Part shown: positions 42,650 to 51,563 of the stretch, piece by piece | How positions within the stretch are numbered: position 1 is the first letter of the stretch | Layout: every line of letters starts with the position of its first letter | Assembly (NCBI GenBank): GCA_902791215.1 | Contig: CADAUZ010000029.1 | Coordinates: 1-64,000 of the forward strand | DNA: 64,000 nt | Direction: 5' to 3' | Source of the DNA: Oscillospiraceae bacterium | Lineage (GTDB): Bacteria; Bacillota; Clostridia; Oscillospirales; Oscillospiraceae | The notes under the pieces: generated by a model | Seen by the model: the letters and a program-made list of their open reading frames with translations, nothing else | Databases searched by the model: none | Told to the model about the DNA's origin: nothing | Program-made: the position numbers and the translations under genes

Positions 42650-42874
42650 TCAGCGGATGCGGATGACGGCACCGGCGCTGATGACGTCGGGGTTCTTGAT
42701 GCTGGGGTTGAGGGCCAGGATCTGGCTCATGGGGACCTGCGCGCGCAGGGCGATCTCAGAGAGGGTATCCCGGGGAGCGATGCGGTAGTAGATCGCAGCG
42801 CCGTCCTGCCAGAAGTTGCCGTTTGCGCCGCCGCCGGAAACGTTTGCCATGGTCTGATCGTTGATAGGATTCAT
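42650..42874 (-). CDS. Double-glycine leader LysM peptide 3
   Basis: A 74-residue protein with ATG 42874 eight bases after AAGGAG. The leader is very short, MNPINDQTMANVSGG (residues 1-15), matching the LxDxxMxxVSGG pattern of double-glycine leaders. The mature part GANGNFWQDGAAIYYRIAPR continues into a LysM domain ending SAGAVIRIR. It is a stand-alone gene with its own repeat-containing promoter. Export and cleavage by a C39-peptidase transporter are predicted, but no transporter is seen here. Confidence 0.72.
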   Translation of the reverse strand: MNPINDQTMANVSGGGANGNFWQDGAAIYYRIAPRDTLSEIALRAQVPMSQILALNPSIKNPDVISAGAVIRIR

Positions 42875-42922
42875 TTGTTTAATCTCCTTTTTTTATTATT
42901 CTTTTGCCCGGATTGCGTGTTT

Positions 42923-42957
42923 ATCATAGCACAGCTTCTGTCACACAAATGTCACAG
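42923..42957 (-). promoter_or_regulatory. Promoter of LysM peptide 3 with 11-bp-spaced repeats
   Basis: Minus strand: -10 TATGAT (42928-42923), 10-bp gap, GTGTGACA (42946-42939) and CTGTGACA (42957-42950), 11 bp apart. A stretch around the -10, TGTGCTATGATA, is shared with the LysM peptide 1 promoter. Confidence 0.7.
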
Positions 42958-43112
42958 TATGTTCTATGGAATCTTCCCCCGTTTCTTCCGGGCTGTACAC
43001 AGTATAGCATATTTTTCCGTCCCTGTACAGGGCGGAACTTCTTAATATTTATTAACGGAGTGAAGACATCGCATCGCAATGACTGCAAGCGGCGCAAAGC
43101 GCCCCATATCTT

Positions 43113-43154
43113 CACTTTCCACTTTTCACTTTTCACTTTTCACTTTTCACTTTC
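43113..43154. repeat. Heptamer tandem repeat at the end of the EAL gene
   Basis: About six near-perfect copies of CACTTTT, preceded by a GC-rich ATATGGGGCGCTTTGCGCCG-type palindrome (43090-43109 on the opposite strand). The stop codon of the GGDEF/EAL gene lies inside the array. The rest of 42960-43112 shows no gene. Confidence 0.75.
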
Positions 43155-44921
43155 GTTGTCTCCCTGCCAGCTTCTGCGGAAGACCGCCCGCTCCTCGGGG
43201 GTCTCGTAGTCCTTCAGCGGCTGCCCGCCCCTGATGCGAAACAGCAGATCGTCCAGCGGCTCGGGCCGGGAATAATAGTAGCCCTGCGCAAGCTCACACT
43301 CGATGCCTCGCACGAAGCCGAGCTGGTCGGTATCCTCCAGCCCCTCGATGAGCGTATGCAACCCCAGCTTCTTTGCGACCTGCACAAGCTCCCTGAGGAT
43401 CACGCGGTTGATGCCGCCGTTATCCTCCAGGTGGCGCAGCAGCTCCATGTCGTACTTGATGAGGTCAAACTGAAACTGGCTGAACATGTTGATGGCGGAA
43501 TAGCCGCTGCCGAAATCGTCCAGCCACAGGCCGTAGCCGTTTTCCTGTATGCACCGGAGCTGTTCGCGGAAGCGCTCGGCCCCCATGGCCATGTCCTGCT
43601 CGGTGATCTCGACGATCAGACTGTCCCTGCCAACATAGCGGGAAAGCTCGTATTTTTCGTAGAACGTATTCATGCAGCCCACGATGTCCACATGGTCGAA
43701 ATCCTGACGCGAGAAGTTCACCGACACCGGCACAATCGGCAGGCCGTTTTCGTGGCGCAGGGGGATCTCGCGGCACACCTGCTCGAGCATATAGAGATCG
43801 AGCTTGTAAAGCTGGTGGTACTCCTGCAAAGTCGGGATGAAATCCGCCGGGGAAATGATGCCGCGCACCGGGTCAACCCATCTGGCCAGCGCCTCCATCG
43901 CCGCGATCTTCTGAGAGCTGACGCGGGTGATGCCCTGGTAATAGACCTTGATCCAATGCTTTTCCAGCGCCCGGTCAATGTTTTCGATGATATAGCGCTT
44001 CTGCCAGTAGCGCTCGTCCGCCGCCCGGGAGAAGAAGGCCCAGGTGCGCGTCATGTCGTTGTTGATGCGGCGCAGGGCGTGGCGGGCGTGGTCCAGGGCC
44101 TCGGTGGCGCTCTGATTCTCGCCGATCTCGCAGATGCCGACGCGGATGCCGGTGGTGATGCCCTTTGCCTCGCTCTTGATCCTGGCGTTGGCCTTTTCGA
44201 TCCCGGCGGTGATCGCCTCGGGGCTTGTGAGCTCGGTGATGAGGGCAAAGCGGTCGATGGCCCCGCGCACCACCAGCGCCCCCGGGAAGGCCTCCTTCAA
44301 TGACGCTGCCACCAGGCGCAGAAGCTCATCCCCCTCCTGCACGCCGTAGCGGTTGTTGTACGACTGCATGGAATACACATCCGCAAACAGCAGCACGGGC
44401 TTCTTCCCCTGCACGTACAGCACCCGCGCCCGCGCGTCGGCAAACTCGTGGAAGTAGTTAAGGTTCGGCAGGCCCGTCAGCGGGTCGCTGTAAAACCGGT
44501 CCTTGCGGAACAGATCGTAATTCTGCGTGATGGTGACCATCTTCTCGGTCGTTTCCGTCACGTTCAGATAGCCGATCACCGCGAGCTCCTCCCCGTCGGG
44601 CATGCGCTGCCACTGGCCGAAGCCGTGGATATACTGATAGTCCCCGCCGAGACGGCAGCGAAAGATCACGTCGTAGGGGCCCTCGCGGCGCATGAAGTCC
44701 CGGCTGATCTTGGACACCACGCCCACATCGTCCGGGTGCATGCGCTCAAACATCCCGCTGGACAGCCACGGGAACAGATGCTCCCGGTCCACGCCGACAT
44801 TTTTGCAGAAGCCGTCCGACGCGAGCACGGGCACGGCTTTTTCGTCCGTCACCTCGTAGTACACAAAGGAGAGCGGGCTGCTCTCGTAATGCCGTCTCAT
44901 ATCTTCCGGAAAGATGTACAT
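43140..44921 (-). CDS. PAS-GGDEF-EAL protein, probable c-di-GMP phosphodiesterase
   Basis: A 593-residue cytosolic signalling protein with an N-terminal PAS-like domain (about 10-120), a GGDEF-fold domain (150-300) and an EAL domain (310-575). The cyclase signature is degenerate (RGAIDRFAL where RxGGDEF is expected), so it should not make c-di-GMP. The EAL residues look intact: MEALARW, NFSRQDF, VEITEQD, LDDFGSGYS, KYDMELL, EGLED and QGYYYSRP. It therefore probably hydrolyses c-di-GMP, perhaps tuned by GTP or PAS ligands. Its stop lies in a heptamer repeat array. Confidence 0.85.
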   Translation of the reverse strand: MYIFPEDMRRHYESSPLSFVYYEVTDEKAVPVLASDGFCKNVGVDREHLFPWLSSGMFERMHPDDVGVVSKISRDFMRREGPYDVIFRCRLGGDYQYIHGFGQWQRMPDGEELAVIGYLNVTETTEKMVTITQNYDLFRKDRFYSDPLTGLPNLNYFHEFADARARVLYVQGKKPVLLFADVYSMQSYNNRYGVQEGDELLRLVAASLKEAFPGALVVRGAIDRFALITELTSPEAITAGIEKANARIKSEAKGITTGIRVGICEIGENQSATEALDHARHALRRINNDMTRTWAFFSRAADERYWQKRYIIENIDRALEKHWIKVYYQGITRVSSQKIAAMEALARWVDPVRGIISPADFIPTLQEYHQLYKLDLYMLEQVCREIPLRHENGLPIVPVSVNFSRQDFDHVDIVGCMNTFYEKYELSRYVGRDSLIVEITEQDMAMGAERFREQLRCIQENGYGLWLDDFGSGYSAINMFSQFQFDLIKYDMELLRHLEDNGGINRVILRELVQVAKKLGLHTLIEGLEDTDQLGFVRGIECELAQGYYYSRPEPLDDLLFRIRGGQPLKDYETPEERAVFRRSWQGDNESEK

Positions 44922-45134
44922 ACGCCATCCCCTCTCTTTTCAGTTCACTGTCGTATTATACATGATTGGGGATGGAATTGGCAAGTGGAAATGTGCAATT
45001 TCACAAAAATTCTGAAGTATTTTTCCAGCGGGGCAGCCGCGCGCGGCCAAAGGTTTTTATGGACAGCGCGGCGGGGGTGTGGTAAAATACGTTTGTCTGA
45101 TTTTCTCAAAATTTGTAAACGGAGGTTTAAGCAA

Positions 45135-46214
45135 ATGAAAAAAATCCTGGCGCTCGCGCTTACGCTTGCCATGCTCCTGTCCCTGTGCCCGGCGGCCTTC
45201 GCCGTCAACGAGGACGTGGAGGGCGAAATCGTCATCTACTCCTCCATGTACCAGTTCGTGCTGGACATGCTGGACGAGGCGCTGAAAAAGGAATTCCCCA
45301 ATCTCAAGCCCGGCAACGACGGCAGCTTCTTCTTTTACGGCGGCACCAGCTCCCTCATCACCAAGATCTACGGTGAGATGGAGACCGGCGCCCTCGATTG
45401 CGACATGATGCTGGTGGCCGAGCCCGCCCTCTCCCTCGAGCTCAAGGAGGCCGGCTATCTCGAGCCCGTCGACATAGACGATCCCGAGGATCTGCTCCGC
45501 TTCCCCTATGACGAGGAGGGCTACTGGTACCCCGTGCGCGTGTGCAACATGGTCCTGGCCTATAACCCCGACATGGTGGACGAATGGGCCGCCAAGGGCG
45601 TGACCATCCCCCATTCCTTCAAGGACTTCGCCGAAGACCCCGCCCTCAAGGGCTACATCTCCATGGGCAACCCCATGTCCAGCGGCACCACCTTTGCCGC
45701 CGTCGCCTCTCTCACGCAGGATAACCACTACGGCAAGGACTACCTCAAGGGTCTCGCCGCCAACAACGTCATGATCGAGTCCGGCTCCACCGCCATCACC
45801 AAGCTCCAGACCGGCGAGTGTGCCGCCATCATGATCCTCGAGGAGTCCATCCTCAAGGTTCTCAAGGAGGCCGAGGATGCCGGCAAGCCCATCACCAACA
45901 TCGCCTGCATCTACCCCGATGACGGCGTGGTGCTTATCCCCTCCACCGTCATGACCGTGGCCGAGGAGCACAGCAAGAACGTCAACACCGAAGCCTGCGA
46001 GGCGGTCGAGCAGTGGTTCCTGAGCGAGGAGGCCCAGAAGCTCATCATGCAGGGCTACATGCACTCCGTCTTCAAGGGCATGAAGGAGATCCCCTACGGC
46101 TCCATCGACACCGAGGAGCTCATCCGGAAGGACCTGGGTGTGGACTGGGAGAACGCCTACCACAACCGCGAGGCCATCAACACCGCCTGGACGGAGATCG
46201 TCACGGCAAAATAA
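45135..46214 (+). CDS. ABC transporter substrate-binding protein (AfuA/ferric iron-like)
   Basis: A 359-residue exported binding protein; ATG 45135 follows GGAGG at 45121. The signal peptide is MKKILALALTLAMLLSLCPA; no proper lipobox, so anchoring is unclear. The mature part (GEIVIYSSMYQFVLDMLDEA, FFFYGGTSSLITKI, GYISMGNPMSSGTTFAAVAS) fits the SBP class serving Fe3+ or phosphonate-like ligands with the AfuABC/FbpABC permease type. The gap 44922-45134 ahead of it shows no other gene. Confidence 0.85.
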   Translation: MKKILALALTLAMLLSLCPAAFAVNEDVEGEIVIYSSMYQFVLDMLDEALKKEFPNLKPGNDGSFFFYGGTSSLITKIYGEMETGALDCDMMLVAEPALSLELKEAGYLEPVDIDDPEDLLRFPYDEEGYWYPVRVCNMVLAYNPDMVDEWAAKGVTIPHSFKDFAEDPALKGYISMGNPMSSGTTFAAVASLTQDNHYGKDYLKGLAANNVMIESGSTAITKLQTGECAAIMILEESILKVLKEAEDAGKPITNIACIYPDDGVVLIPSTVMTVAEEHSKNVNTEACEAVEQWFLSEEAQKLIMQGYMHSVFKGMKEIPYGSIDTEELIRKDLGVDWENAYHNREAINTAWTEIVTAK

Positions 46215-46224
46215 TCTGATCGTT

Positions 46225-46258
46225 ACGGGCAAAGGGACGCGCGCGTCTCTTTGCCCGT
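46225..46258 (+). other. Intercistronic stem-loop between binding protein and permease
   Basis: ACGGGCAAAGGGACGC and GCGTCTCTTTGCCCGT form a near-perfect 16-bp stem with a tiny loop and no U-run. Such stems after binding-protein genes often protect the upstream mRNA, giving more binding protein than permease (inference). Confidence 0.55.
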
Positions 46259-46277
46259 CTGCAAAGAAGGTATGCGC

Positions 46278-48767
46278 ATGCAAACAAGCTTACAGACCAG
46301 AAACCGCGCGGCGCTTGCGGTCAAGCTCCTGGTGGTCCTCCTGTTCCTGCTGGGCGTGGGGATCATCTTCAACGGCGTGCAGGCCATGCGCCTTTACAAG
46401 CAGTCCGGCTTCAGCTCGGAGTCTGCCTATCAGGCGATCTATCACCTGTCGAAGGCCACGGACAGCGCCTGGGACAGTACACTGCTGCCCGGGCTCAAAG
46501 CCCTTTCCGACGAGGACCGGCAGCGCGTTAACGACATGACCGCCGCGCTTCTCTCCGCGACCTGGGAAAAGCAGAAGAAGGGCGGCAGCGAGACGCTTGA
46601 GGAGCTGCTTGCCCCCACGGACGGAAACGCGCGCGAGGAGCTCATGCACAAGCTCCTGTACGCAAGCTATCTCACGGCAGGGCCGAAGGTCAGCACCGCA
46701 AACCGCAAGGCCGTCACCGCCCTCACGGGAGAGGACGCCGCCGCCTTTCGCGCCGAGCTGTTAAAATGCCTGCTCGACGAGACGGCGGAGGTGCCCAGGG
46801 CCGCGCAGAAGCTCGTCGGGGACCTTGAGGGCACAGATCGTCAGGCCGCGCTGATGCAGACCCTGTTTGTCAGCGCCGGGTCCCAGGACGCGAGCGTGAC
46901 CGAGTGGGTCAACATGCTCAAGAAGACCGTGCGCGACAAGGGCGCTCAGCTCGACGCCTTCCGCATGATCGCCCGCGGTGAGGTCAACGCCCTCCAGCAA
47001 TTGGTGGTCGGCCACGGGCGCACGGCAATTCTGATCGGCGTGCTCGTCGCCTTTGACGCTCTGCTGCTGGCCCTGCTCATGATGGGCGAGCGGGTGTGGA
47101 AGCTCGATGTGAAGTGGCTCATCATCCTGCTGATCGTGGACTTTCTGCTGCTGTTCCAGATGCTGCCGCTGGTGTACATGCTCTTCAAGGCGTTTTTCCC
47201 GAACGGGAGCTTCTCGCTCGAGACCATACGCCGCCTGTACACCTATTCGCTGAACCTGGACGCGGTGAAAAACACGCTGATTGCCGCGGCCATGACCATG
47301 ATCTTCGGCACGCTCCTCGCCTTCCCGCTGGCCTGGCTCGTGGGCAGGACCGATCTATACGGGCGGAAGTTTTTCCGCGCGCTCTTCGTGCTGACGTACA
47401 TGGTGCCGCCCTACGTGGGGGCCATGGCGTGGCTGCGTTTATTGAACCCCAACGTCGGCACCATGAACCGCTGGCTGCGGGCGCTGCTGCACCTCAGTAA
47501 CGCCCCCGGCCCGCTGAACGTCTACACCCTGCCCGGCATGATCTGGGTGCTGACGAGCTTTTACTACCCCTACGCCTTCATCACCATCAGCCGCGCCATG
47601 GAGAAGATGGACCCCTCGCTGGAGGAGGCAAGCCGCATCAGCGGCGCATCCCCGCTCAAGACGGTGTTCACCGTGACGCTGCCGATGATGCTGCCGTCGC
47701 TGATTTCCGGCGCGCTGCTGGTCTTTGTCAGCGCCATGAGCTGCTACGGCATTCCCTCCATCATCGGAAGCCCCGGGCGTGTCCATACCGTGACGACGCG
47801 CATCGTGGAATATGTCTCGCTCGGCCAGCAGGGCCTCAATGACGCCACCGGCATGGCGGTATTCCTGATGGTGCTTGCGGTCATCATCCTCTTTATCTCG
47901 GACGTGGTGCTTGCAAGGCGGCAGTATATCACGGTGTCCGGCAAGTCCGTGCAGCCCACGCTGGTGGAGCTGCGGAAATGGCGCGTGCCGCTGACCGTGC
48001 TGGTCACGCTCTTTGCGGTGCTCGTGATCCTCATCCCCTTTGCAACGATCCTTTTGACCTCCTTCAAGGTCGACGTGGGCAAGAGCGTGCTGGCGAATGC
48101 AAACTTCACGCTCACGAACTGGAAGACGGTCTTTGCAAGGGTAGAGACCCTCAACAGCCTCAAAAACTCCCTGCTCTACGCCTCCGTCGCCGCGACCGTC
48201 GGCATCGTGATCGCCTGCACCATGAGCTATCTTCTGCAGCGCACCCGCATCCGGGGCCGCAAGCTCCCGGACTTCATGATCACCCTCGGCTCCGGCACGC
48301 CGTCGGTCGTCATCGCGCTGGGCCTCATCATGACCATGAAGGGCAACTTCGGCATCAATATCTACAACACGGCCTACATCATGATCATCGCTTACCTCAT
48401 CAAGTACCTGATGATGGGCATGCGCACGGTGGTGTCCGCCATGAGCCAGATCCATGTCTCCCTCGAGGAAAGCAGCCAGGTCTCGGGCGCAAGCTGGCTG
48501 CGCACGATGTTCAAGATCACGGGGCCGCTCATCTTCCCCTCCATCGCGGCGGGCTGGTTTCTGATCTTTATCCCCTGCTTCTACGAGCTTTCCATGACGA
48601 CGCTTCTCTACTCCAGCACCACCAAAACCATCGGCTTCCAGCTCTACGAATACTGGACCTTCACCAGCCAGCCCATGAGCTGCGCCATGGCCTTCGGCAT
48701 ATTGCTGATCGTCGTGCTGCTGAATTTCATTCTCAACCGCCTGACCAAGGGCGAGTTCTCCATTTGA
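46278..48767 (+). CDS. ABC transporter permease, fused two-domain (AfuB/FbpB-like)
   Basis: An 829-residue membrane protein; ATG 46278 lies seven bases after GAAGG. After one N-terminal helix comes an unusual soluble region of about 200 residues (46-240) with no known domain, then two BPD_transp_1 permease halves. Each has an EAA-type loop: LEEASRISGASPLKTVFTVT and LEESSQVSGASWLRTMFKIT. The fused two-half layout is normal for the FbpB class; the large extra loop after helix 1 is not and may face outside. It is followed by the ATPase gene. Confidence 0.85.
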   Translation: MQTSLQTRNRAALAVKLLVVLLFLLGVGIIFNGVQAMRLYKQSGFSSESAYQAIYHLSKATDSAWDSTLLPGLKALSDEDRQRVNDMTAALLSATWEKQKKGGSETLEELLAPTDGNAREELMHKLLYASYLTAGPKVSTANRKAVTALTGEDAAAFRAELLKCLLDETAEVPRAAQKLVGDLEGTDRQAALMQTLFVSAGSQDASVTEWVNMLKKTVRDKGAQLDAFRMIARGEVNALQQLVVGHGRTAILIGVLVAFDALLLALLMMGERVWKLDVKWLIILLIVDFLLLFQMLPLVYMLFKAFFPNGSFSLETIRRLYTYSLNLDAVKNTLIAAAMTMIFGTLLAFPLAWLVGRTDLYGRKFFRALFVLTYMVPPYVGAMAWLRLLNPNVGTMNRWLRALLHLSNAPGPLNVYTLPGMIWVLTSFYYPYAFITISRAMEKMDPSLEEASRISGASPLKTVFTVTLPMMLPSLISGALLVFVSAMSCYGIPSIIGSPGRVHTVTTRIVEYVSLGQQGLNDATGMAVFLMVLAVIILFISDVVLARRQYITVSGKSVQPTLVELRKWRVPLTVLVTLFAVLVILIPFATILLTSFKVDVGKSVLANANFTLTNWKTVFARVETLNSLKNSLLYASVAATVGIVIACTMSYLLQRTRIRGRKLPDFMITLGSGTPSVVIALGLIMTMKGNFGINIYNTAYIMIIAYLIKYLMMGMRTVVSAMSQIHVSLEESSQVSGASWLRTMFKITGPLIFPSIAAGWFLIFIPCFYELSMTTLLYSSTTKTIGFQLYEYWTFTSQPMSCAMAFGILLIVVLLNFILNRLTKGEFSI

Positions 48768-48780
48768 AGGGGGTCCACTG

Positions 48781-49854
48781 ATGGCAACTGTGACAATCAG
48801 GAACGTCACCAAAGCTTTTGGGGACAATGTTGTGCTCAAGGCGTTTGACGCGGAATTTCAGGACGGCGAATTTATCACGCTGCTCGGCCCGTCGGGCTGC
48901 GGCAAGACTACCATGCTGCGCATGATCGCGGGCTTTGAAAAGCCAACGGAGGGCGAAATCTACATCGACGGTCAGCTCGTCTCCGGCGGGAAGACCTTTG
49001 TCCCGCCGGAAAAGCGCGGCGTGGGCATGGTGTTTCAGAGCTACGCCGTGTGGCCGCACATGAACGTGTTTGACAATGTGGCCTACCCGCTGACCATCCG
49101 CCACACCCCGAAGGCGGAGATCAAGAGCGCGGTGGAAAGGGTGCTCGGTGTTGTTCACCTGAGCCAGTACGCCGAGCGCTTCCCGAACCAGCTCTCCGGC
49201 GGACAGCAGCAGCGCGTGGCCCTGGCAAGGGCTTTGGTGGCGGAACCCACCCTCCTGCTTCTCGACGAGCCGCTGAGTAACCTCGACGCCAAGCTCCGGG
49301 AGTCCATGCGCTTTGAGATCAAGGAGATCCAGAAAAAGCTCGGCATCACGGTGGTCTATGTGACCCACGACCAGACCGAGGCCATGGCCATGAGCGACCG
49401 CATCTTCCTCATCAACCGCGGCATCATCGAACAGTGCGGCTCGCCCATCGACATCTACAACACGCCCGTCAACCAGTTCGTGGCGGACTTTCTCGGCAAG
49501 GTGGACTTTTTCAAGGGCGAGGTCAGAGACGGGCGCGTCGTCTTCCCCGCGATGGGCGGCCAGAGCATCCCCTACAGTGGGGAGCGCACCGGCAAGGTGG
49601 ACGTTGCGATCCGGCCCGAGAACGTGTACTTCGCCGACGACGGCGTCCTGCACGGCGTCCTCGAGAAGCAGTATTATCTCGGCGACGTGGACGACTGCCG
49701 CGTGCGCGTGGGCGAGGCGCTCATGCGCGTGATCACAAACGGCTTTGCCTACCGCACCCTCCGCGAGGGGCAGGACGTAAAGCTCGGCGTGCGGGAGATG
49801 ATGGTCTTCCCCGACGACGGCCTGCTCGAGAGCATGCTGGAGATCAAGACATAA
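48781..49854 (+). CDS. ABC transporter ATP-binding protein (FbpC/PotA-like)
   Basis: A 357-residue ATPase starting 13 bases after the permease. Walker A GPSGCGKTTML, Q-loop VFQSYAVWPHMNV, signature LSGGQQQRVALARAL, Walker B LLLLDEPLSNLD and H-loop VTHDQTEA are all present, followed by a C-terminal TOBE regulatory domain. The PotA/FbpC-type ATPase with TOBE, the two-half permease and the AfuA-like binding protein make a complete importer, likely for ferric iron or a related ligand. Confidence 0.92.
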   Translation: MATVTIRNVTKAFGDNVVLKAFDAEFQDGEFITLLGPSGCGKTTMLRMIAGFEKPTEGEIYIDGQLVSGGKTFVPPEKRGVGMVFQSYAVWPHMNVFDNVAYPLTIRHTPKAEIKSAVERVLGVVHLSQYAERFPNQLSGGQQQRVALARALVAEPTLLLLDEPLSNLDAKLRESMRFEIKEIQKKLGITVVYVTHDQTEAMAMSDRIFLINRGIIEQCGSPIDIYNTPVNQFVADFLGKVDFFKGEVRDGRVVFPAMGGQSIPYSGERTGKVDVAIRPENVYFADDGVLHGVLEKQYYLGDVDDCRVRVGEALMRVITNGFAYRTLREGQDVKLGVREMMVFPDDGLLESMLEIKT

Positions 49855-49860
49855 TCAAAG

Positions 49861-49893
49861 CGGCCCCCGGCGAACAATCGCCAGGGGCCTTTT
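49861..49893 (+). terminator. Terminator after the AfuABC-like operon
   Basis: GGCCCCCGGCGA pairs with TCGCCAGGGGCC (one bulge), followed by TTTT. Confidence 0.8.
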
Positions 49894-49925
49894 CCAGCTT
49901 ATAGTCAAGGGGGTCGGCGAGGCAG

Positions 49926-51458
49926 TCAAGAGGATGCTGTCTCGTCGAGCACTGGGAAGGGCAGGCGGTCGAGGATGTCCCGCTGTTTGTCGATGCCGGG
50001 GTAGACCTCAGTCAGTGCCAGCCCCCGGGGCCTGAGCGTAAAGACGCAGCGCTCGGTCACGTACAGCACACGCTGGCCGTTCTCCACGGCGCGCTGCCCC
50101 GAGAAGCTGATGCTGCGCACCTTGTCCACGATTTTCGGGATCGTGCCCTCCGAAAGGATGCGCACAAGCGCGTCCTCCTCGGTGACATTGAGGCCCTTGG
50201 TGTCGAAGGTGAGGCAGAAGATCACGTTATGGGTCGCGGCGGTGATGTTGCCGAAGCCCCCGATGCCGGAGCACTGGTCCACGCCCCGGTGGGCATTGAC
50301 GTTGCCGAAGCGGTCCATCTCCAGCGCGCCCATGAAGCAGCAGTCGAGGCCGCCGCCGTCATAGAAGTCAAACTGCATGGACATGTCGCTGATGGAGTCG
50401 GCGCCGATCATGGCCCCGAATTCCAGCCCGCCCGCGGGCAGGCCGCCGGTGCCGCCGGACTCCACCGAGAGGGTGAGGTCCTGCAAAATGCCCTCCGCCG
50501 CGGCGTACTTGCTGACCTTCTCTGGGATGCCGATGCCGATGTTGACAATGTCGCCGCGCTTTAGTTCCTTCGCCGCGCGCCGACCGATGATGTCCGCCGA
50601 GAAGTCCGCGCGGACCTTGCCGCTTCTCGCGTTCTCCTTTTCGAGCCTGTGATACCAGTACTGCATGTGCGTCGCCGGGACGTGGATGTCGCCCGAGAGG
50701 GTGCCGAAGGCCTCATTGTCCCGGTCCGGCTCGCACACGACCACCACGTCCACGAGCACCGCAGGGATGATCACATCACGCGGGCGGCTGAAATCGGACT
50801 TGACTCTGTCCACCTGGACGATGACCTTGCCGTGGTTGCGCCTTGTGAGCTGGGCGATGGACAGGGCGTCGATGGTGCTGTACTCGCTTTCAAAGGAGAT
50901 GTTGCCCTTGGCGTCCACACTTGTCGCCTTAATGAGGGCGATGTCGAAGGCGGGCAGGCGGTAGCGCAGGTAGTCCTCCCCTTCTATGTTCACGGCCCGG
51001 ACCAGGGAATCGTCATGGGAAATGCCGTTGAGGCCCGGGCCCTCCACGCGGGGATCGGCGAAGATGCCGAGGCCGAGCTTCGTGATGTACCCGTCGTGCC
51101 CGCCCGCCTGGGCGCGCATGGCGTGGGACATGGGGCCGAGGGGGAGGTTATAGGCCTCGAAGCGGTCCTCCAGCACCAGCTTCTTCGTGCTCGGCATGGA
51201 GCCGAAGTGCCCGCAGATGAGCTTGCCGACGGCCCCCTCGCGGATATAGTTCTCAGCGCCGCGGTTCGGGTCAAAGAGGCCGAAGCCCGCCGAGGACACC
51301 AGCGTCAGGTTTCGCGGGTGGCCGGTTTTGCGGAAGCTCTCGGTGATGGCGTCGTGGAGCTTCTCCGGGTTTGCGGTGCCGACAAAGGAGTTGAGGCCGA
51401 TCACGGCCCCGTCCGGGATAAGCCTCACGGCGTCGGCGGCTTCCATGATGGTGAACAT
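49926..51458 (-). CDS. Acyl-CoA:acetate/propionate CoA-transferase (YdiF/Pct-like)
   Basis: A 510-residue class I CoA-transferase with fused alpha and beta halves; start ATG 51458 (MFTIMEAADAVRLIPDGAVI) after GGGGGGA. The oxyanion/CoA-binding GTANPEKL region of the first half is present, and the second half holds the catalytic glutamate in VESGGTGGLPAGG plus GALEMDRFGNVNAHR. This enzyme type moves CoA between acetate, propionate, butyrate or lactate in fermentation. The exact substrate pair cannot be read from sequence. It stands alone, convergent with the ABC operon. Confidence 0.88.
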   Translation of the reverse strand: MFTIMEAADAVRLIPDGAVIGLNSFVGTANPEKLHDAITESFRKTGHPRNLTLVSSAGFGLFDPNRGAENYIREGAVGKLICGHFGSMPSTKKLVLEDRFEAYNLPLGPMSHAMRAQAGGHDGYITKLGLGIFADPRVEGPGLNGISHDDSLVRAVNIEGEDYLRYRLPAFDIALIKATSVDAKGNISFESEYSTIDALSIAQLTRRNHGKVIVQVDRVKSDFSRPRDVIIPAVLVDVVVVCEPDRDNEAFGTLSGDIHVPATHMQYWYHRLEKENARSGKVRADFSADIIGRRAAKELKRGDIVNIGIGIPEKVSKYAAAEGILQDLTLSVESGGTGGLPAGGLEFGAMIGADSISDMSMQFDFYDGGGLDCCFMGALEMDRFGNVNAHRGVDQCSGIGGFGNITAATHNVIFCLTFDTKGLNVTEEDALVRILSEGTIPKIVDKVRSISFSGQRAVENGQRVLYVTERCVFTLRPRGLALTEVYPGIDKQRDILDRLPFPVLDETASS

Positions 51459-51563
51459 GCTGCATTCCCCCCACATTTTCTTGGTCTGTATTATCGCCTA
51501 TTCCTTGCGTTTTTTCAAGTAAAAATGCAAAAACACGCCTGTCAATTTGACAGACGTGACAAG

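Noticed and set aside
42890-43112. tRNA or small RNA gene before the EAL gene
   Set aside because: No cloverleaf or terminator was seen; the palindrome near 43090 appears to belong to the repeat array.
43113-43154. CRISPR array
   Set aside because: The units are 7 bp with no spacers; it is a simple tandem repeat. No other regularly spaced repeats were found.
44448-45134. In-frame extension upstream of the AfuA-like binding protein
   Set aside because: It runs antisense to the GGDEF/EAL gene, and a strong ribosome binding site and signal peptide mark the real start at 45135.
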